From Oceanicaulis sp. BBD 1991-10 (GTDB taxonomy: Bacteria; Pseudomonadota; Alphaproteobacteria; Caulobacterales; Maricaulaceae): DNA of 53,667 nt. Of the stretch, positions 1-10,030 are shown one piece after another (the stretch's first letter is position 1; each line of letters starts with the position of its first letter). Both the position numbers and the translations under genes were made by a program. The stretch covers positions 1 through 53,667 of the forward strand of contig LYSW01000008.1 in NCBI GenBank assembly GCA_001657295.1, given 5' to 3'. Below the pieces are notes generated by a model. It saw only the letters and a program-made list of their open reading frames with translations, was not told where the DNA came from and did not search any database.

Positions 1-5
1 ACCCC

Positions 6-70
6 CGTGCAGGCGGGGGCCCAGACTCACCAAGCGCTGAGCTTGAGAATCCTGGGTCCCCGCCTGCGCG
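6..70. repeat. Imperfect inverted repeat, copy 1 of a dispersed extragenic palindrome
   Basis: Bases 6-24 and 52-70 are complementary at about 17 of 19 positions and flank a 27-base centre that itself contains AAGC/GCTT. It lies just beyond the stop codon of dksA, so on that transcript it would form a long hairpin and could act as a 3' end stabiliser or weak terminator; no T-run follows. The 12-base string CCCAGACTCACC (20-31) and a downstream GATGACGA recur at 47886-47897 and 47939-47946, which marks this as a dispersed element rather than a private terminator. Confidence 0.6.
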
Positions 71-100
71 GCGATGACGATGGCGGAGGTTGAATCTGGT

Positions 101-535
101 CTAATCGTCCCGGTGCACGCGCTCGGAGCGTTCATGGCGCTCTTGCGCCTCCAGGCTCAACGTGGCGACCGGGCGGGCGTCGAGGCGGGCGAGCGAGATC
201 GGTTCGCCGGTCTCTTCGCAATAGCCGTACTCGCCTTCATCGATCCGCCGCAGGGCCGATTCGATCTTGGAGATCAGCTTGCGCTGGCGGTCGCGGGCGC
301 GCAGCTCCAGCGCGCGGTCGGTCTCGGTGGAGGCGCGGTCGGCGAGATCCGGCAAAGCGCCGATATCTTCTTGTAAATTCGATAAGGTCGACCGGCTCTC
401 GCGCAGGATTTCGTCTTTCCAGGCGAGCAGTTTGCGCCGGAAATATTCCTTCTGGCGCGGGTTCATGAAGTCTTCTTTGTCGGTAGGGCGATAGCCGTCC
501 GGCAGCTCGATCTCGGACTTGGTCATGGCATTCAT
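101..535 (-). CDS. dksA: DksA/TraR-type RNA polymerase-binding transcription factor
   Basis: 144 aa. DksA binds the RNA polymerase secondary channel and, with ppGpp, adjusts rRNA and amino-acid promoters. The product has the family layout: an N-terminal coiled-coil segment with acidic tip (ALPDLADRAS), then the globular part with YGYCEETGEPI and LDARPVATLS. Only one cysteine of the four-cysteine zinc finger remains; alphaproteobacterial DksA proteins commonly show this, so it is not decay. The ATG at 535 was chosen over an upstream in-frame start because AGGAG lies 9 bases before it and a sigma-70-type promoter (579-606) would otherwise fall inside the gene. It is next to fliX, as in Caulobacter. 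Confidence 0.93.
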   Translation of the reverse strand: MNAMTKSEIELPDGYRPTDKEDFMNPRQKEYFRRKLLAWKDEILRESRSTLSNLQEDIGALPDLADRASTETDRALELRARDRQRKLISKIESALRRIDEGEYGYCEETGEPISLARLDARPVATLSLEAQERHERSERVHRDD

Positions 536-578
536 CCGGGTCGTCTCCTGCTTCACCACGCCTGCCAAAGCGGGGCGG

Positions 579-606
579 AGAATACTTTTCGCTGAGTGTG
601 AGTCAA
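579..606 (-). promoter_or_regulatory. Probable housekeeping promoter of dksA
   Basis: On the minus strand TTGACT (606-601) is followed after 16 bases by TATTCT (584-579), about 45 bases upstream of the chosen dksA ATG. Spacing and hexamers fit a sigma-70-type promoter. No experiment supports it. Confidence 0.55.
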
Positions 607-691
607 TCAGCGCGCGCGGCTTGTCCGCAAGTTCCACGCCATCGTGAAACTGGTGTGAAAAAATGATTGCAATGAGGCCGTTGGGCGCCGG

Positions 692-1108
692 TTATGCGCC
701 GTGCTTGGCCAATTCAACCGCTGCGCGCAGCTCGACCTCATCCAGAGCCGCCTCAAGTTGAGGATCATCGGTCGCGTCACGTTGGGACTGCAGCGTGTCC
801 ATCAAACGCATCAGCGTGGCCCGCGGCAGCGCGCCTTCCAGCAGAGCGATTTTAAGATCGTCCAAAAGATCGAGCAGCGAAAACGCCCGGTCGGTCGCCT
901 GCTTGCGCGCCTGGGTGAAATCACCCGCGCCCTGCAGCGCCAGCAGCGCATCCACCGATCCCACCGCCGAAGCCTGGCTCAGCGGGGCCGCGGCGGCGCC
1001 GGACGTGGCGGCGCCGGCGCCCTCGGGGCTGAAGCCGGACTTGGCGGCGCCGGCGGATTTGCGAGCGCGCGAGGGGCCGGAGACCGAGTTGGAGCCGTTG
1101 ATCTTCAT
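692..1108 (-). CDS. fliX: Flagellar assembly regulator FliX
   Basis: 138 aa. In Caulobacter FliX couples completion of the early flagellar structure to the activity of the sigma-54 activator FlbD, so late genes fire only after class II assembly. The start MKINGSNSVSG is typical, a Ser/Ala/Gly-rich linker follows, and the conserved C-terminal half (about 65-138) includes RATDRAF-like and LLDDLKIALLEG segments. The ATG at 1108 is preferred to an upstream start because a perfect CtrA box lies at 1156-1170. It is divergent from flgI, the Caulobacter order. Confidence 0.92.
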   Translation of the reverse strand: MKINGSNSVSGPSRARKSAGAAKSGFSPEGAGAATSGAAAAPLSQASAVGSVDALLALQGAGDFTQARKQATDRAFSLLDLLDDLKIALLEGALPRATLMRLMDTLQSQRDATDDPQLEAALDEVELRAAVELAKHGA

Positions 1109-1155
1109 GTCGTCACGCCTTGGATCAGGGGTGTTAATCTTTGGCTTAAGCTGTC

Positions 1156-1170
1156 TTAACGAGCTCTTAA
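1156..1170. promoter_or_regulatory. CtrA-type box (TTAA-N7-TTAA) upstream of fliX
   Basis: TTAACGAGCTCTTAA is a perfect match to the CtrA consensus TTAA-N7-TTAA. It is 48 bases upstream of the fliX ATG, where a CtrA box overlapping a -35 element is expected for a class II flagellar promoter. Additional TTAA motifs at 1133-1136 and 1145-1148 with N6/N8 spacing may be accessory half-sites. Confidence 0.75.
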
Positions 1171-1283
1171 ACATGGGCCCGGACACGGCAATTCTTGCCG
1201 GGCGATCACGGCCCGACGGCAATCCCGGCCAGGCCGGATAAGATTTATCTTATTGATTTATATAACTTATCCACAAATTAACC

Positions 1284-1300
1284 TTGGCACGCTTTTCGCA
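1284..1300 (+). promoter_or_regulatory. Sigma-54 promoter of the flgI operon
   Basis: TTGGCACG-CTTT-TCGCA matches the sigma-54 consensus TTGGCACG-N4-TTGCW at all but one base, with the required GG-N10-GC spacing. Transcription would start near 1311, which excludes the long flgI reading frame starting at 1253. Late (class III) ring and hook genes in Caulobacter are sigma-54 dependent. Confidence 0.8.
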
Positions 1301-1348
1301 TCTCCGCCTGCGAACCTGATTTCGCAGCAGACAGAAGCGTTAAAACCT

Positions 1349-2455
1349 GTGTTGATCCGCCTTCTCGCCGCCCTTTGCACCGCCTGCCTGATCACCCTGG
1401 GATCGGCCAGCGCCAATCCGCGCATCAAAGACATCGCCGATGTCGAAGGCGTGCGCGACAACCAGCTGGTCGGTTACGGCCTCGTGGTGGGCCTGGACGG
1501 CACCGGCGACACGCTGCGCAACGCCGCGTTCACCCGCCAGGCGCTGAACTCCATGCTGGAGCGTTTCGACATCAATGTGCGCGAAGCGGATTTGCGGACC
1601 GGCAATGTCGCCGCCGTCATCGTCACCGCCGAGCTGCCGCCCTTCTCCATGCAGGGCACCCGGATCGACGTGACGATCTCCGCGCTGGGCGATGCGGACA
1701 GCCTGCAGGGCGGCGTGCTGATCGCCACGCCCTTGATGGCGGCGAACGGCGATGTCTACGCCGTCGCCCAGGGCTCGCTCGCCGTGGGCGGTTTCGCAGC
1801 CGAGGGCGACGCGGCCAGCATCACACGCGGCGTGCCCACCAATGGCCGCATCGCCAACGGCGCGGTGATCGAGCGCGAGCTGGACTGGAATCTGGCCCGC
1901 CAGGATCAGATTCGCCTGGCGCTCCGCAATCCGGACTTCACCACGGCCCAGCGCATGGCCAACACCATCAACGCCTATCTGGGCGCCGGCGCCGCGGCGG
2001 CGGAAAATCCCAGCACGGTGGCCCTGGCGCGCCCGGCGGCCTATGCCGGTGACATGGTCGCCCTGATCGCCGAGGTCGAGCAGCTGCGCGTGGCCACCGA
2101 CATGCGCGCCCGGGTGATCATCGATGAGAGCACCGGCACCATCGTGATGGGCGAGAATGTGCGCGTCTCCACCGTCGCCATCGCCCAGGGCGGATTGACC
2201 ATCACGGTCTCTGAAAGCCCGGTGGCGAGCCAGGCTCAGCCCTTCGCCGACGGCGGCGAGACGGTCGTGCTGCCGCGCACGGATCTTCAGGTTTCCGAAG
2301 ACATGGCCGATCTGGGCGTGCTGGAAGGCTCGGTCACCCTGCGTGAGCTGGTCGACGGCCTCAACGCCCTGGGGGTGAGCCCGCGTGACATGATCACCAT
2401 ATTGCAGACCATCAAGGCCGCCGGCGCCTTGCAGGCGGAAATCGAGGTGCTGTGA
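1349..2455 (+). CDS. flgI: Flagellar basal-body P-ring protein FlgI
   Basis: 368 aa from the GTG at 1349, close to the roughly 365 aa of E. coli FlgI. The protein forms the P ring around the rod in the peptidoglycan layer. The N-terminus is a Sec signal peptide (VLIRLLAALCTACLITLGSA then SANP), followed by the diagnostic RIKDIADVEGVRDNQLVGYG and GLDGTGD. An ATG at 1253 is in frame but lies upstream of the sigma-54 promoter and would put 32 extra residues before the signal peptide, so I rejected it; TTG at 1352 is an alternative. First gene of flgI-cheL-flbY. Confidence 0.95.
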   Translation: MLIRLLAALCTACLITLGSASANPRIKDIADVEGVRDNQLVGYGLVVGLDGTGDTLRNAAFTRQALNSMLERFDINVREADLRTGNVAAVIVTAELPPFSMQGTRIDVTISALGDADSLQGGVLIATPLMAANGDVYAVAQGSLAVGGFAAEGDAASITRGVPTNGRIANGAVIERELDWNLARQDQIRLALRNPDFTTAQRMANTINAYLGAGAAAAENPSTVALARPAAYAGDMVALIAEVEQLRVATDMRARVIIDESTGTIVMGENVRVSTVAIAQGGLTITVSESPVASQAQPFADGGETVVLPRTDLQVSEDMADLGVLEGSVTLRELVDGLNALGVSPRDMITILQTIKAAGALQAEIEVL

Positions 2456-2778
2456 TGGACGGTCTTCTCGACGCCCAGCTTCAGGCCGCGCTCACCTCGG
2501 CGCGCGCGACAGACGGTCCGTCGCGTCCGCGCGGCCAGAGCCCGGATGAGATTCGCGCCACCGCAGAGGATTTCGAAGCGGTCTTCCTGGCGCAGATGAT
2601 GGAACACATGATGGGCGAAACCACCCAGTCCAGCTTTGGCGGCGGGCCGGGTGAGAAAGCCTTCTCCTCCATGCTGAATGAGGAATACGCCAAGGTGCTC
2701 GCCAAGGCCGGCGGCATCGGCCTGGCCGATGCGCTGGCGCGGGAGATGCTGGCCCTTCAGGAAGGACGTGACGCATGA
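2455..2778 (+). CDS. cheL: Rod-binding protein CheL (FlgJ N-terminal type, no muramidase domain)
   Basis: 107 aa. It matches only the N-terminal rod-capping domain of FlgJ (AEDFEAVFLAQMMEHMMG; a second helix near FSSMLNEEYAKVLAKAGGIGLAD). The C-terminal peptidoglycan hydrolase of enteric FlgJ is absent, which is normal in alphaproteobacteria, where the protein is called CheL. The ATG overlaps the flgI stop codon (TGATG), so translation is probably coupled. An in-frame GTG one codon earlier is less likely. Confidence 0.88.
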   Translation: MDGLLDAQLQAALTSARATDGPSRPRGQSPDEIRATAEDFEAVFLAQMMEHMMGETTQSSFGGGPGEKAFSSMLNEEYAKVLAKAGGIGLADALAREMLALQEGRDA

Positions 2779-3215
2779 GCGAGCTCGCCGCCGCAACCCC
2801 GGCAGAACGGGCTGAGGCCTTGACCAAGCTGACCGGCCGCCTGGCCGAGCTTCTGGATCGGGAGACCGCGCTGTTTGAGGCGCGAAAACCCCATGAGGCC
2901 GCGCCCTTCCAGAAGGAAAAAACGCGCCTCGCCTCGATCTACCGGGCCGAAACCCAGCGCGCCGCCGCCGATCCCAGCCGTTTGGCCGGCCTCGACAAAG
3001 GGCTGAAAGCGCGGCTGCAGGACGGCACGCGGCGCTTTGAACGCGCGCTTGAACGCAACGGCGCCGCGGTTGAAGCGCTCAAGACGCTCACTGAAGGCCT
3101 GGTCAAGGCCCTGGCCGATGAGGCCGCCCGCCAGGCCCAGGCGAAAGCCGGCTATGGTCCCGGCGCCGCGCGTCCCGCGCAGATCGGCGCGCTGGCGTGC
3201 AATCAAACGGCCTAG
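2775..3215 (+). CDS. flbY: FlbY/FlgN-like flagellar protein
   Basis: 146 aa, mainly helical and rich in Ala, Leu and charged residues, with heptad-like segments (LTGRLAELLDRETALFEARKP) typical of FlgN-type hook-filament junction chaperones. Its place as third gene of flgI-cheL-X, overlapping cheL by 4 bases, matches Caulobacter flbY. The chaperone role is inferred from family resemblance and position. It converges with, and overlaps by 4 bases, the minus-strand gene ending at 3212. Confidence 0.75.
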   Translation: MSELAAATPAERAEALTKLTGRLAELLDRETALFEARKPHEAAPFQKEKTRLASIYRAETQRAAADPSRLAGLDKGLKARLQDGTRRFERALERNGAAVEALKTLTEGLVKALADEAARQAQAKAGYGPGAARPAQIGALACNQTA

Positions 3216-3790
3216 GCGCGCAAATCTTCCGCCACATCAATGTCGCGAAGGGCGCGCAGGTGAAGAATGCGCGTCAGACCGCAGGCGCTAAGGCGCCCTT
3301 CCAGGTCCGCCCGGGTCTCGGCATGGGACCAGCGGATATCGTCAAACAGCGCGCGCGGCGCCGGAGCATGAAGCGCCAGCAGCCAATAGCCGCCGTCTTC
3401 GGCCGGACCGATGACGGCGTCCGACCGCCTGAGCGCCCGAAACGCCGCAGCGATATCCGACCGGCGCGCCTGGGGCGCATCCGTTCCGATCACGCAGACC
3501 GGGCCCCGGGCCGCGAAAGCGCGCGCCTGACGCGCGCCGAGATCGCCGGCGCCCTGGCCCCGGCGATCGACGCGCGACGGCCAAACCCCGGGAAACCGGT
3601 CTGAGAGCATGCGGTCCGGCGAGACCCAAAGCTCCATGCGCCAGCGCCGGTCCTGAAGGCTGCGCGCAAGCCTCGCCGTCATGGCGCGATGACGGCGCCA
3701 GGCCGGGACTTTGCCGATGCCGGCCGCCAGCCGCGTCTTGGCGCCGCCGATCACCGGCGCCTTGGCGAACAGGATGAGGCGCGGGATCAT
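3212..3790 (-). CDS. TIGR04282/DUF2064-type glycosyltransferase (arsenosugar biosynthesis family)
   Basis: 192 aa. The N-terminus (LILFAKAPVIGGAKTRLA) and the central CVIGTDAPQ...DIAAAF and VIGPAEDGGYWLLAL motifs define this nucleotide-sugar-transferase-like family. The family is often encoded next to a TIGR04283 glycosyltransferase and is named for arsenosugar gene clusters; real substrates are mostly unknown. It overlaps its partner (3787-4491) by 4 bases, so the two are probably co-translated. No arsenic genes are in sight. Confidence 0.8.
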   Translation of the reverse strand: MIPRLILFAKAPVIGGAKTRLAAGIGKVPAWRRHRAMTARLARSLQDRRWRMELWVSPDRMLSDRFPGVWPSRVDRRGQGAGDLGARQARAFAARGPVCVIGTDAPQARRSDIAAAFRALRRSDAVIGPAEDGGYWLLALHAPAPRALFDDIRWSHAETRADLEGRLSACGLTRILHLRALRDIDVAEDLRA

Positions 3791-4491
3791 TTGCGATAGG
3801 CCCGCGCCAGGTCATGGGGGCTGGCGCCGAGAAAATAGCGCGCGAGCAAAGTGAGATTTCGGCGCGAGCGACGTTGATAGCCCTCGCTTAAAAATCGCTC
3901 CGCGCTGGTCACCGCGCGCACCGGCAGCGGCTTTAATCGCTTGCGGCCCAGACGGCGGACCAGATCCACATCTTCAAACAGCGGCCAGGGCCGATAGCCG
4001 CCGATCGCCTCATACCCGCGGCGGGAGATCAGCAGACCCTGATCTCCATATGGCAGGGCGAAGACGCGGCAGCGCCACCTCACCGCGCGCTCCAACCGGC
4101 GCGCATCGGCCGAGGGATCATCCAGGGCGAACTGGAAATAGGCGGCGCAGCGCCGGTCCGCCTGCTCCGTCATGAAACGGCGCACCGCCGCCGTCCATCC
4201 CGGCGCCAGGCGCGTGTCGGCATGCAAAAAGAGATACCAGTCGTCCGCCGCGGCGAAGCGAGAGGCCGCCTCGGCGCCGGCCGCCAATTGGCCGCCGCGC
4301 CCTGACGCTCCGGTCAAAAGCCGTGCGCCGGCGCGGCGGGCGATCGCCAACGTGCTGTCGCTGGACCCGCCGTCGGAGACGATGAGACCGGCGCTGAGGC
4401 CGATCTGCTCGGCCTCGGCGAGCGCCTCGAACACGCCTGGCAAGGCGGCGGCCGCATTGAGCGTGGGGAGGATGGTGAGAAGATGCGCCAT
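3787..4491 (-). CDS. TIGR04283-type family 2 glycosyltransferase
   Basis: 234 aa GT-A fold enzyme: ILPTLNAAAALPGVF, the VSDGGSSDST nucleotide-binding loop, FLHADTRL (the DXD-like site) and PLFEDVDLVRRLGR (acceptor/catalytic ED). The family ends in a region rich in Arg (GYQRRSRRNLTLLARYFLG). Upstream half of a two-gene unit with the DUF2064 gene. An SOS box at 4536-4550 lies between this gene and the divergent radical SAM gene and could in principle affect both. Confidence 0.85.
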   Translation of the reverse strand: MAHLLTILPTLNAAAALPGVFEALAEAEQIGLSAGLIVSDGGSSDSTLAIARRAGARLLTGASGRGGQLAAGAEAASRFAAADDWYLFLHADTRLAPGWTAAVRRFMTEQADRRCAAYFQFALDDPSADARRLERAVRWRCRVFALPYGDQGLLISRRGYEAIGGYRPWPLFEDVDLVRRLGRKRLKPLPVRAVTSAERFLSEGYQRRSRRNLTLLARYFLGASPHDLARAYRK

Positions 4492-4535
4492 GGCCCGCTT
4501 GAAGCCGCTGACCGATGCGGAGTCAAATCAAAAAA

Positions 4536-4550
4536 GTTCTTGCTTTGTTC
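4536..4550. promoter_or_regulatory. Alphaproteobacterial LexA (SOS) box GTTC-N7-GTTC
   Basis: GTTCTTGCTTTGTTC is a perfect GTTC-N7-GTTC direct repeat, the LexA operator of alphaproteobacteria. It lies 24 bases upstream of the radical SAM start at 4575 and 44 bases upstream of the divergent glycosyltransferase start at 4491. It sits where a repressor would block the rightward promoter. Confidence 0.7.
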
Positions 4551-4574
4551 CATTCCGTGACCAAAGCTTGCGCC

Positions 4575-5684
4575 ATGACCGCGCGCTTTAATCCTCCTGT
4601 CCGAAACGAGACTTTGCCCGACGGCCTGCGGCCACGGGGCCGCGGCGCCCTGTCCAATGCCTCCGGCCGGTTCGAAGCCCGCCGGCGCGAGCCTTTCGAT
4701 GACGGCTGGAGCGCACAGGATGCGCAGCCGCCGACGCTGAAAACCACGCTGATCAAGGATACGTCCCGCAGCATCATTTCGACCAATGACAGCCCGGACA
4801 TCTCCTTTGACAAGTCGATCAACCCCTATCGCGGCTGCGAGCACGGCTGCGTCTATTGCTATGCGCGGCCCAGCCACGCCTATTGGGGCTATTCGGCCGG
4901 GCTGGACTTTGAAAGCGTGCTCTTTTTCAAACCGGCGGCGGCGGCGCAGCTGGAAAAGGCCTTCCGCAAGCCGGGCTACAAGCCCGAAGCCATCATGCTG
5001 GGCGCCAACACCGATCCGTATCAGCCGGTGGAGAAGCGCCTGCGCATCACCCGCACGCTGCTGGAGACCTGCCTGAAATTCAAACACCCGGTCAGCGTCA
5101 TCACCAAATCGGCGAGCATCCTCCGGGATGTTGATCTGCTCGCCGAACTCGCCGGCCTTGGCCTGGCGAAGGCCGCCGTCTCGATCACCACGCTCGATCG
5201 CAAGCTTGCCCGCGCAATGGAACCGCGCGCCGCGACGCCGGAGCGCCGGCTTGACGCCGTGCACACGCTGTCCGCCGCCGACGTGCCGGTCACGGTGATG
5301 ATGGCGCCGATCATTCCCGGGCTGACCGATCATGAGATCGAATCCCTGCTCGACCGGGTCAGCCAGGCCGGTGCGGAAGGCGCCGCCTATGTCCTGCTTC
5401 GCCTGCCCCTGGAGGTGCGCGATCTCTTCGCCGAATGGCTTGAAGCGGAACGGCCCGCCGCGGCCCGCAGAATCATGAAGCTCATCCGCCAGACCCGGGG
5501 CGGCAAGGACTATGACGCCACCTTCCACAAGCGCGGCGTCGGCGAGGGGCCGGTCGCGGTGCTGATCGCCCAGCGCTTCCGCGCCGCGCTGATCCGCTAC
5601 GGGCTGGACGCGCCGCGGCGCAAGCTGCGCTGCGATCTCTTCGAACGCCCGCTGGAACAAGGTCGGCAGATGAGCTTGTTTTAG
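4575..5684 (+). CDS. PA0069-type radical SAM protein (SplB-related)
   Basis: 369 aa. The radical SAM cluster motif is CEHGCVYCYA (CxxxCxxC, about residues 92-99), preceded by NPYRGC and followed by LGANTDPYQPVE and VITKSASILRD, the signature of the PA0069/Rv2578c group related to spore photoproduct lyase. The biochemical role of this group is not established. The ATG at 4575 avoids placing the SOS box region inside the gene. The LexA box suggests induction by DNA damage and hence a repair role; that is inference. The downstream gene rnhB follows after 36 bases. Confidence 0.85.
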   Translation: MTARFNPPVRNETLPDGLRPRGRGALSNASGRFEARRREPFDDGWSAQDAQPPTLKTTLIKDTSRSIISTNDSPDISFDKSINPYRGCEHGCVYCYARPSHAYWGYSAGLDFESVLFFKPAAAAQLEKAFRKPGYKPEAIMLGANTDPYQPVEKRLRITRTLLETCLKFKHPVSVITKSASILRDVDLLAELAGLGLAKAAVSITTLDRKLARAMEPRAATPERRLDAVHTLSAADVPVTVMMAPIIPGLTDHEIESLLDRVSQAGAEGAAYVLLRLPLEVRDLFAEWLEAERPAAARRIMKLIRQTRGGKDYDATFHKRGVGEGPVAVLIAQRFRAALIRYGLDAPRRKLRCDLFERPLEQGRQMSLF

Positions 5685-5720
5685 GTTAGGCGGCGAACCG
5701 GACACCCAAGGACAAGCCCC

Positions 5721-6361
5721 ATGCCAACCCTGCAGCGCGCTGCTGAAGACGGCGCACCGCTGATCGCCGGCGTCGACGAAGCCGGCCGCGGACCGCTGGC
5801 CGGACCGGTGGTCGCGGCCGCCGTCATGCTGCCTGACGGTGTTGAGCGCATCGCCGCCCTGGCGGGCCTGGCCGATTCCAAAAAGCTGACGGCCAAACGG
5901 CGCGACGCGCTCGCCGCAGCGATCCGCCGGCATTGCCGCGTCGCCGTCGCCATCGTCGAGCCCGCGGAGATCGACCGGCGCAATATCCTGCACGCCAGCC
6001 TCGCAGCGATGAGCCGCGCCGTGCGTGCTCTGCCGGCCGCGCCCGGCCGCGCCCTCATCGACGGCGATCATCTCCCGCCCGATCTGCCCTGCCCGGGCGA
6101 GGCGGTGATCGGCGGCGACGGGATCGAACCCGCGATCAGTGCGGCGAGCATCATCGCCAAGACGGTCCGCGACGCCTTGATGGTGCAGGCCGACGCGCGC
6201 TTTCCCGGTTATGGCTTCGCCGGCCATAAGGGTTATCCCAGCGCGGCGCACAAGGCGGCGCTGGAAAGCCTGGGACCTTGTCCGCTCCATCGGCTAAGCT
6301 ATGCGCCGGTGCAGGCGGCGCTGGCGAAAAACGGCTTTGCGCGCCGCCTTATGAATCCCGC

Positions 6362-6365
<4 letters not shown>
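5721..6365 (+). CDS. rnhB: Ribonuclease HII
   Basis: 214 aa. Cleaves the RNA strand of RNA-DNA hybrids and single ribonucleotides in DNA. Catalytic motifs are present: GVDEAGRGPLAGPVVAAAV (Asp/Glu pair near residues 19-20), ADSKKLT, ALIDGD, the SAASIIAKTVRD helix and HRLSYAPV at the end. Immediately upstream of ccrM, the same order as in Caulobacter; its final codons overlap the ccrM regulatory region. Confidence 0.95.
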
Positions 6366-8607
<2,242 letters not shown>

Positions 8608-8686
8608 AACAGGGTCACGCAGGTTTGACAGGATAAACTCCCATGAACGCTTGCCAGCCGCCGAGAGCGACGCTTTGTTGTCAAGG

Positions 8687-9256
8687 ATGACCCGCAAGAC
8701 CAAGGCTTCAACCCCGCCGGGCGCCTCGACCCGTCGCCGCGTGCAGCGCAGCGCCTCGGAAAAGGAGGCGTGGAGCTGGGCCCAGTCCCATCGCGGCCGC
8801 CCGCCCATCGCGCCGCCGAAATCGGCGGGCCGGGCGGCGACCCGGTTGATCAAGCCTTTGGCGGCGCGCTTTGGACCGGGCGCCGGCGACCTTCAGACAC
8901 GATGGGCGGAGATTGTCGGCGAGACCCTCGCCGCCCACTCAACGCCTGTGAAGTTTCAATCCGGCGCCGGCGGCCTGACGCTTCTGATCCAGGCGCCCGG
9001 CCCCGCGGCCGCCCTGATCGAGGCGCAGGGCGCCCAGATCATCGAGCGCGTCGCGCATTTCACCGGACGCGCGCCCAAGCGCTTGAAAGTCACCCAATCG
9101 GCCGGCCCAAGGCGCCGCGCCGCCCCCGCCGCCGAACCGGCCCGGATTCGAAAAGTCCGGGCGTTCAGCGCCGAGCCTGAAGGCCTGGACGCTGTGATGG
9201 CCGAATTCGAAGCGGCGGTGACGACCCCGAAATCTGCGCTAGATAAGCGCTCGTAA
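8687..9256 (+). CDS. DUF721 (DciA-like) protein
   Basis: 189 aa. The core DUF721 domain (about 60-130) shows LQTRWAEIVGETLAAHSTPVKF and LTLLIQAPGPAAALIEAQGAQIIERV, as in DciA, the bacterial DnaB-helicase loader/operator. The tail is Arg/Ala-rich and unconserved. The ATG at 8687 has no good ribosome binding site; upstream in-frame starts overlap the mutY 5' end. Position mutY-DUF721-dsbA-smc is conserved in Caulobacterales. The helicase role is inference from family. Confidence 0.8.
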   Translation: MTRKTKASTPPGASTRRRVQRSASEKEAWSWAQSHRGRPPIAPPKSAGRAATRLIKPLAARFGPGAGDLQTRWAEIVGETLAAHSTPVKFQSGAGGLTLLIQAPGPAAALIEAQGAQIIERVAHFTGRAPKRLKVTQSAGPRRRAAPAAEPARIRKVRAFSAEPEGLDAVMAEFEAAVTTPKSALDKRS

Positions 9257-9278
9257 GCGACACCTGAGGAGCTGCTCC

Positions 9279-10016
9279 ATGACCCTTCGCGCCCTGTTCG
9301 CCGCCGGCATAACTGCGGTCGCCGTCAGCCTGGCCGCCTGCGGACCGTCTGCAACGGAAGGCCGAACCGCATATGAGGCCGCCGATGATCGCGCCAAAGG
9401 CTCGGCTGACGCCCCGGTCACGATCATCGAATACGCATCGGTCGCCTGCGGCGGCTGTGCGGCCTTCCATGAAGCGGCGATGCCCACCATCGACGAATAT
9501 ATCGACAATGGCGATGTGCGCATGGTGTTCCGGGAAATGATCACCGGACAGCCCGAGTTGGCGATCGCCGGCTTCCTGCTGGCCAATTGCGCGCCCGACG
9601 ACCAGTATTTTGACGTCATCGATATCCTGTTCGAGCAACAGCGCGCCATGTACGCCGCGATGCAACAGGGCCGCGCGCAGCAGCAATTGCAGACCATCGC
9701 CCGGGCGGCCGGCTTCTCGAACGAAGAGTTTCGTCAGTGCCTTAGCGACGAGGAAGGCCTGCAGGCGATCCAGCGCCGCAATGACGCCGCCGCCGACGCC
9801 GGTATCGGCGCGACGCCGACCTTCTTCGTGAACGGCGATCGGCTGGACTCCATCCGCGACGGCCAGGGCGTCCTGGTTTATGCGGTCGACGGCGAGGTCC
9901 TGACCGACGCCGAGGGTCCGATTCCCGCCACGTTTGAGGGCGAGACTTTCAGCCGAATCATTGCTTACTACAAAGCTCGCGTCGACGGTGGCGCGGGGGA
10001 TGGCGGCGCTGGATAG
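9279..10016 (+). CDS. DsbA-family thioredoxin-fold lipoprotein
   Basis: 245 aa. Signal peptide with lipobox LAAC (Cys21), so a membrane-anchored periplasmic protein. The thioredoxin fold carries an active-site CGGC (ASVACGGCAAFH, about 57-60 region) and the cis-Pro loop GATPTFFVNG. Family members oxidise or isomerise periplasmic disulfides. Shine-Dalgarno GAGGAG lies 9 bases before ATG, and a GCTAGATA -10-like element is at 9238-9245. Conserved neighbour of smc in this order; no functional link to SMC is known. Confidence 0.88.
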   Translation: MTLRALFAAGITAVAVSLAACGPSATEGRTAYEAADDRAKGSADAPVTIIEYASVACGGCAAFHEAAMPTIDEYIDNGDVRMVFREMITGQPELAIAGFLLANCAPDDQYFDVIDILFEQQRAMYAAMQQGRAQQQLQTIARAAGFSNEEFRQCLSDEEGLQAIQRRNDAAADAGIGATPTFFVNGDRLDSIRDGQGVLVYAVDGEVLTDAEGPIPATFEGETFSRIIAYYKARVDGGAGDGGAG

Positions 10017-10030
10017 ACCGGAATACCGGC

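Noticed and set aside
2455-2778. FlgJ truncated by loss of its muramidase domain
   Set aside because: Single-domain rod-binding proteins (CheL) are normal in alphaproteobacteria.
4314-6290. 658-codon open frame on the minus strand
   Set aside because: It runs antisense through the radical SAM and rnhB genes, which have clear family motifs. Long antisense frames are expected in high-G+C coding sequence.
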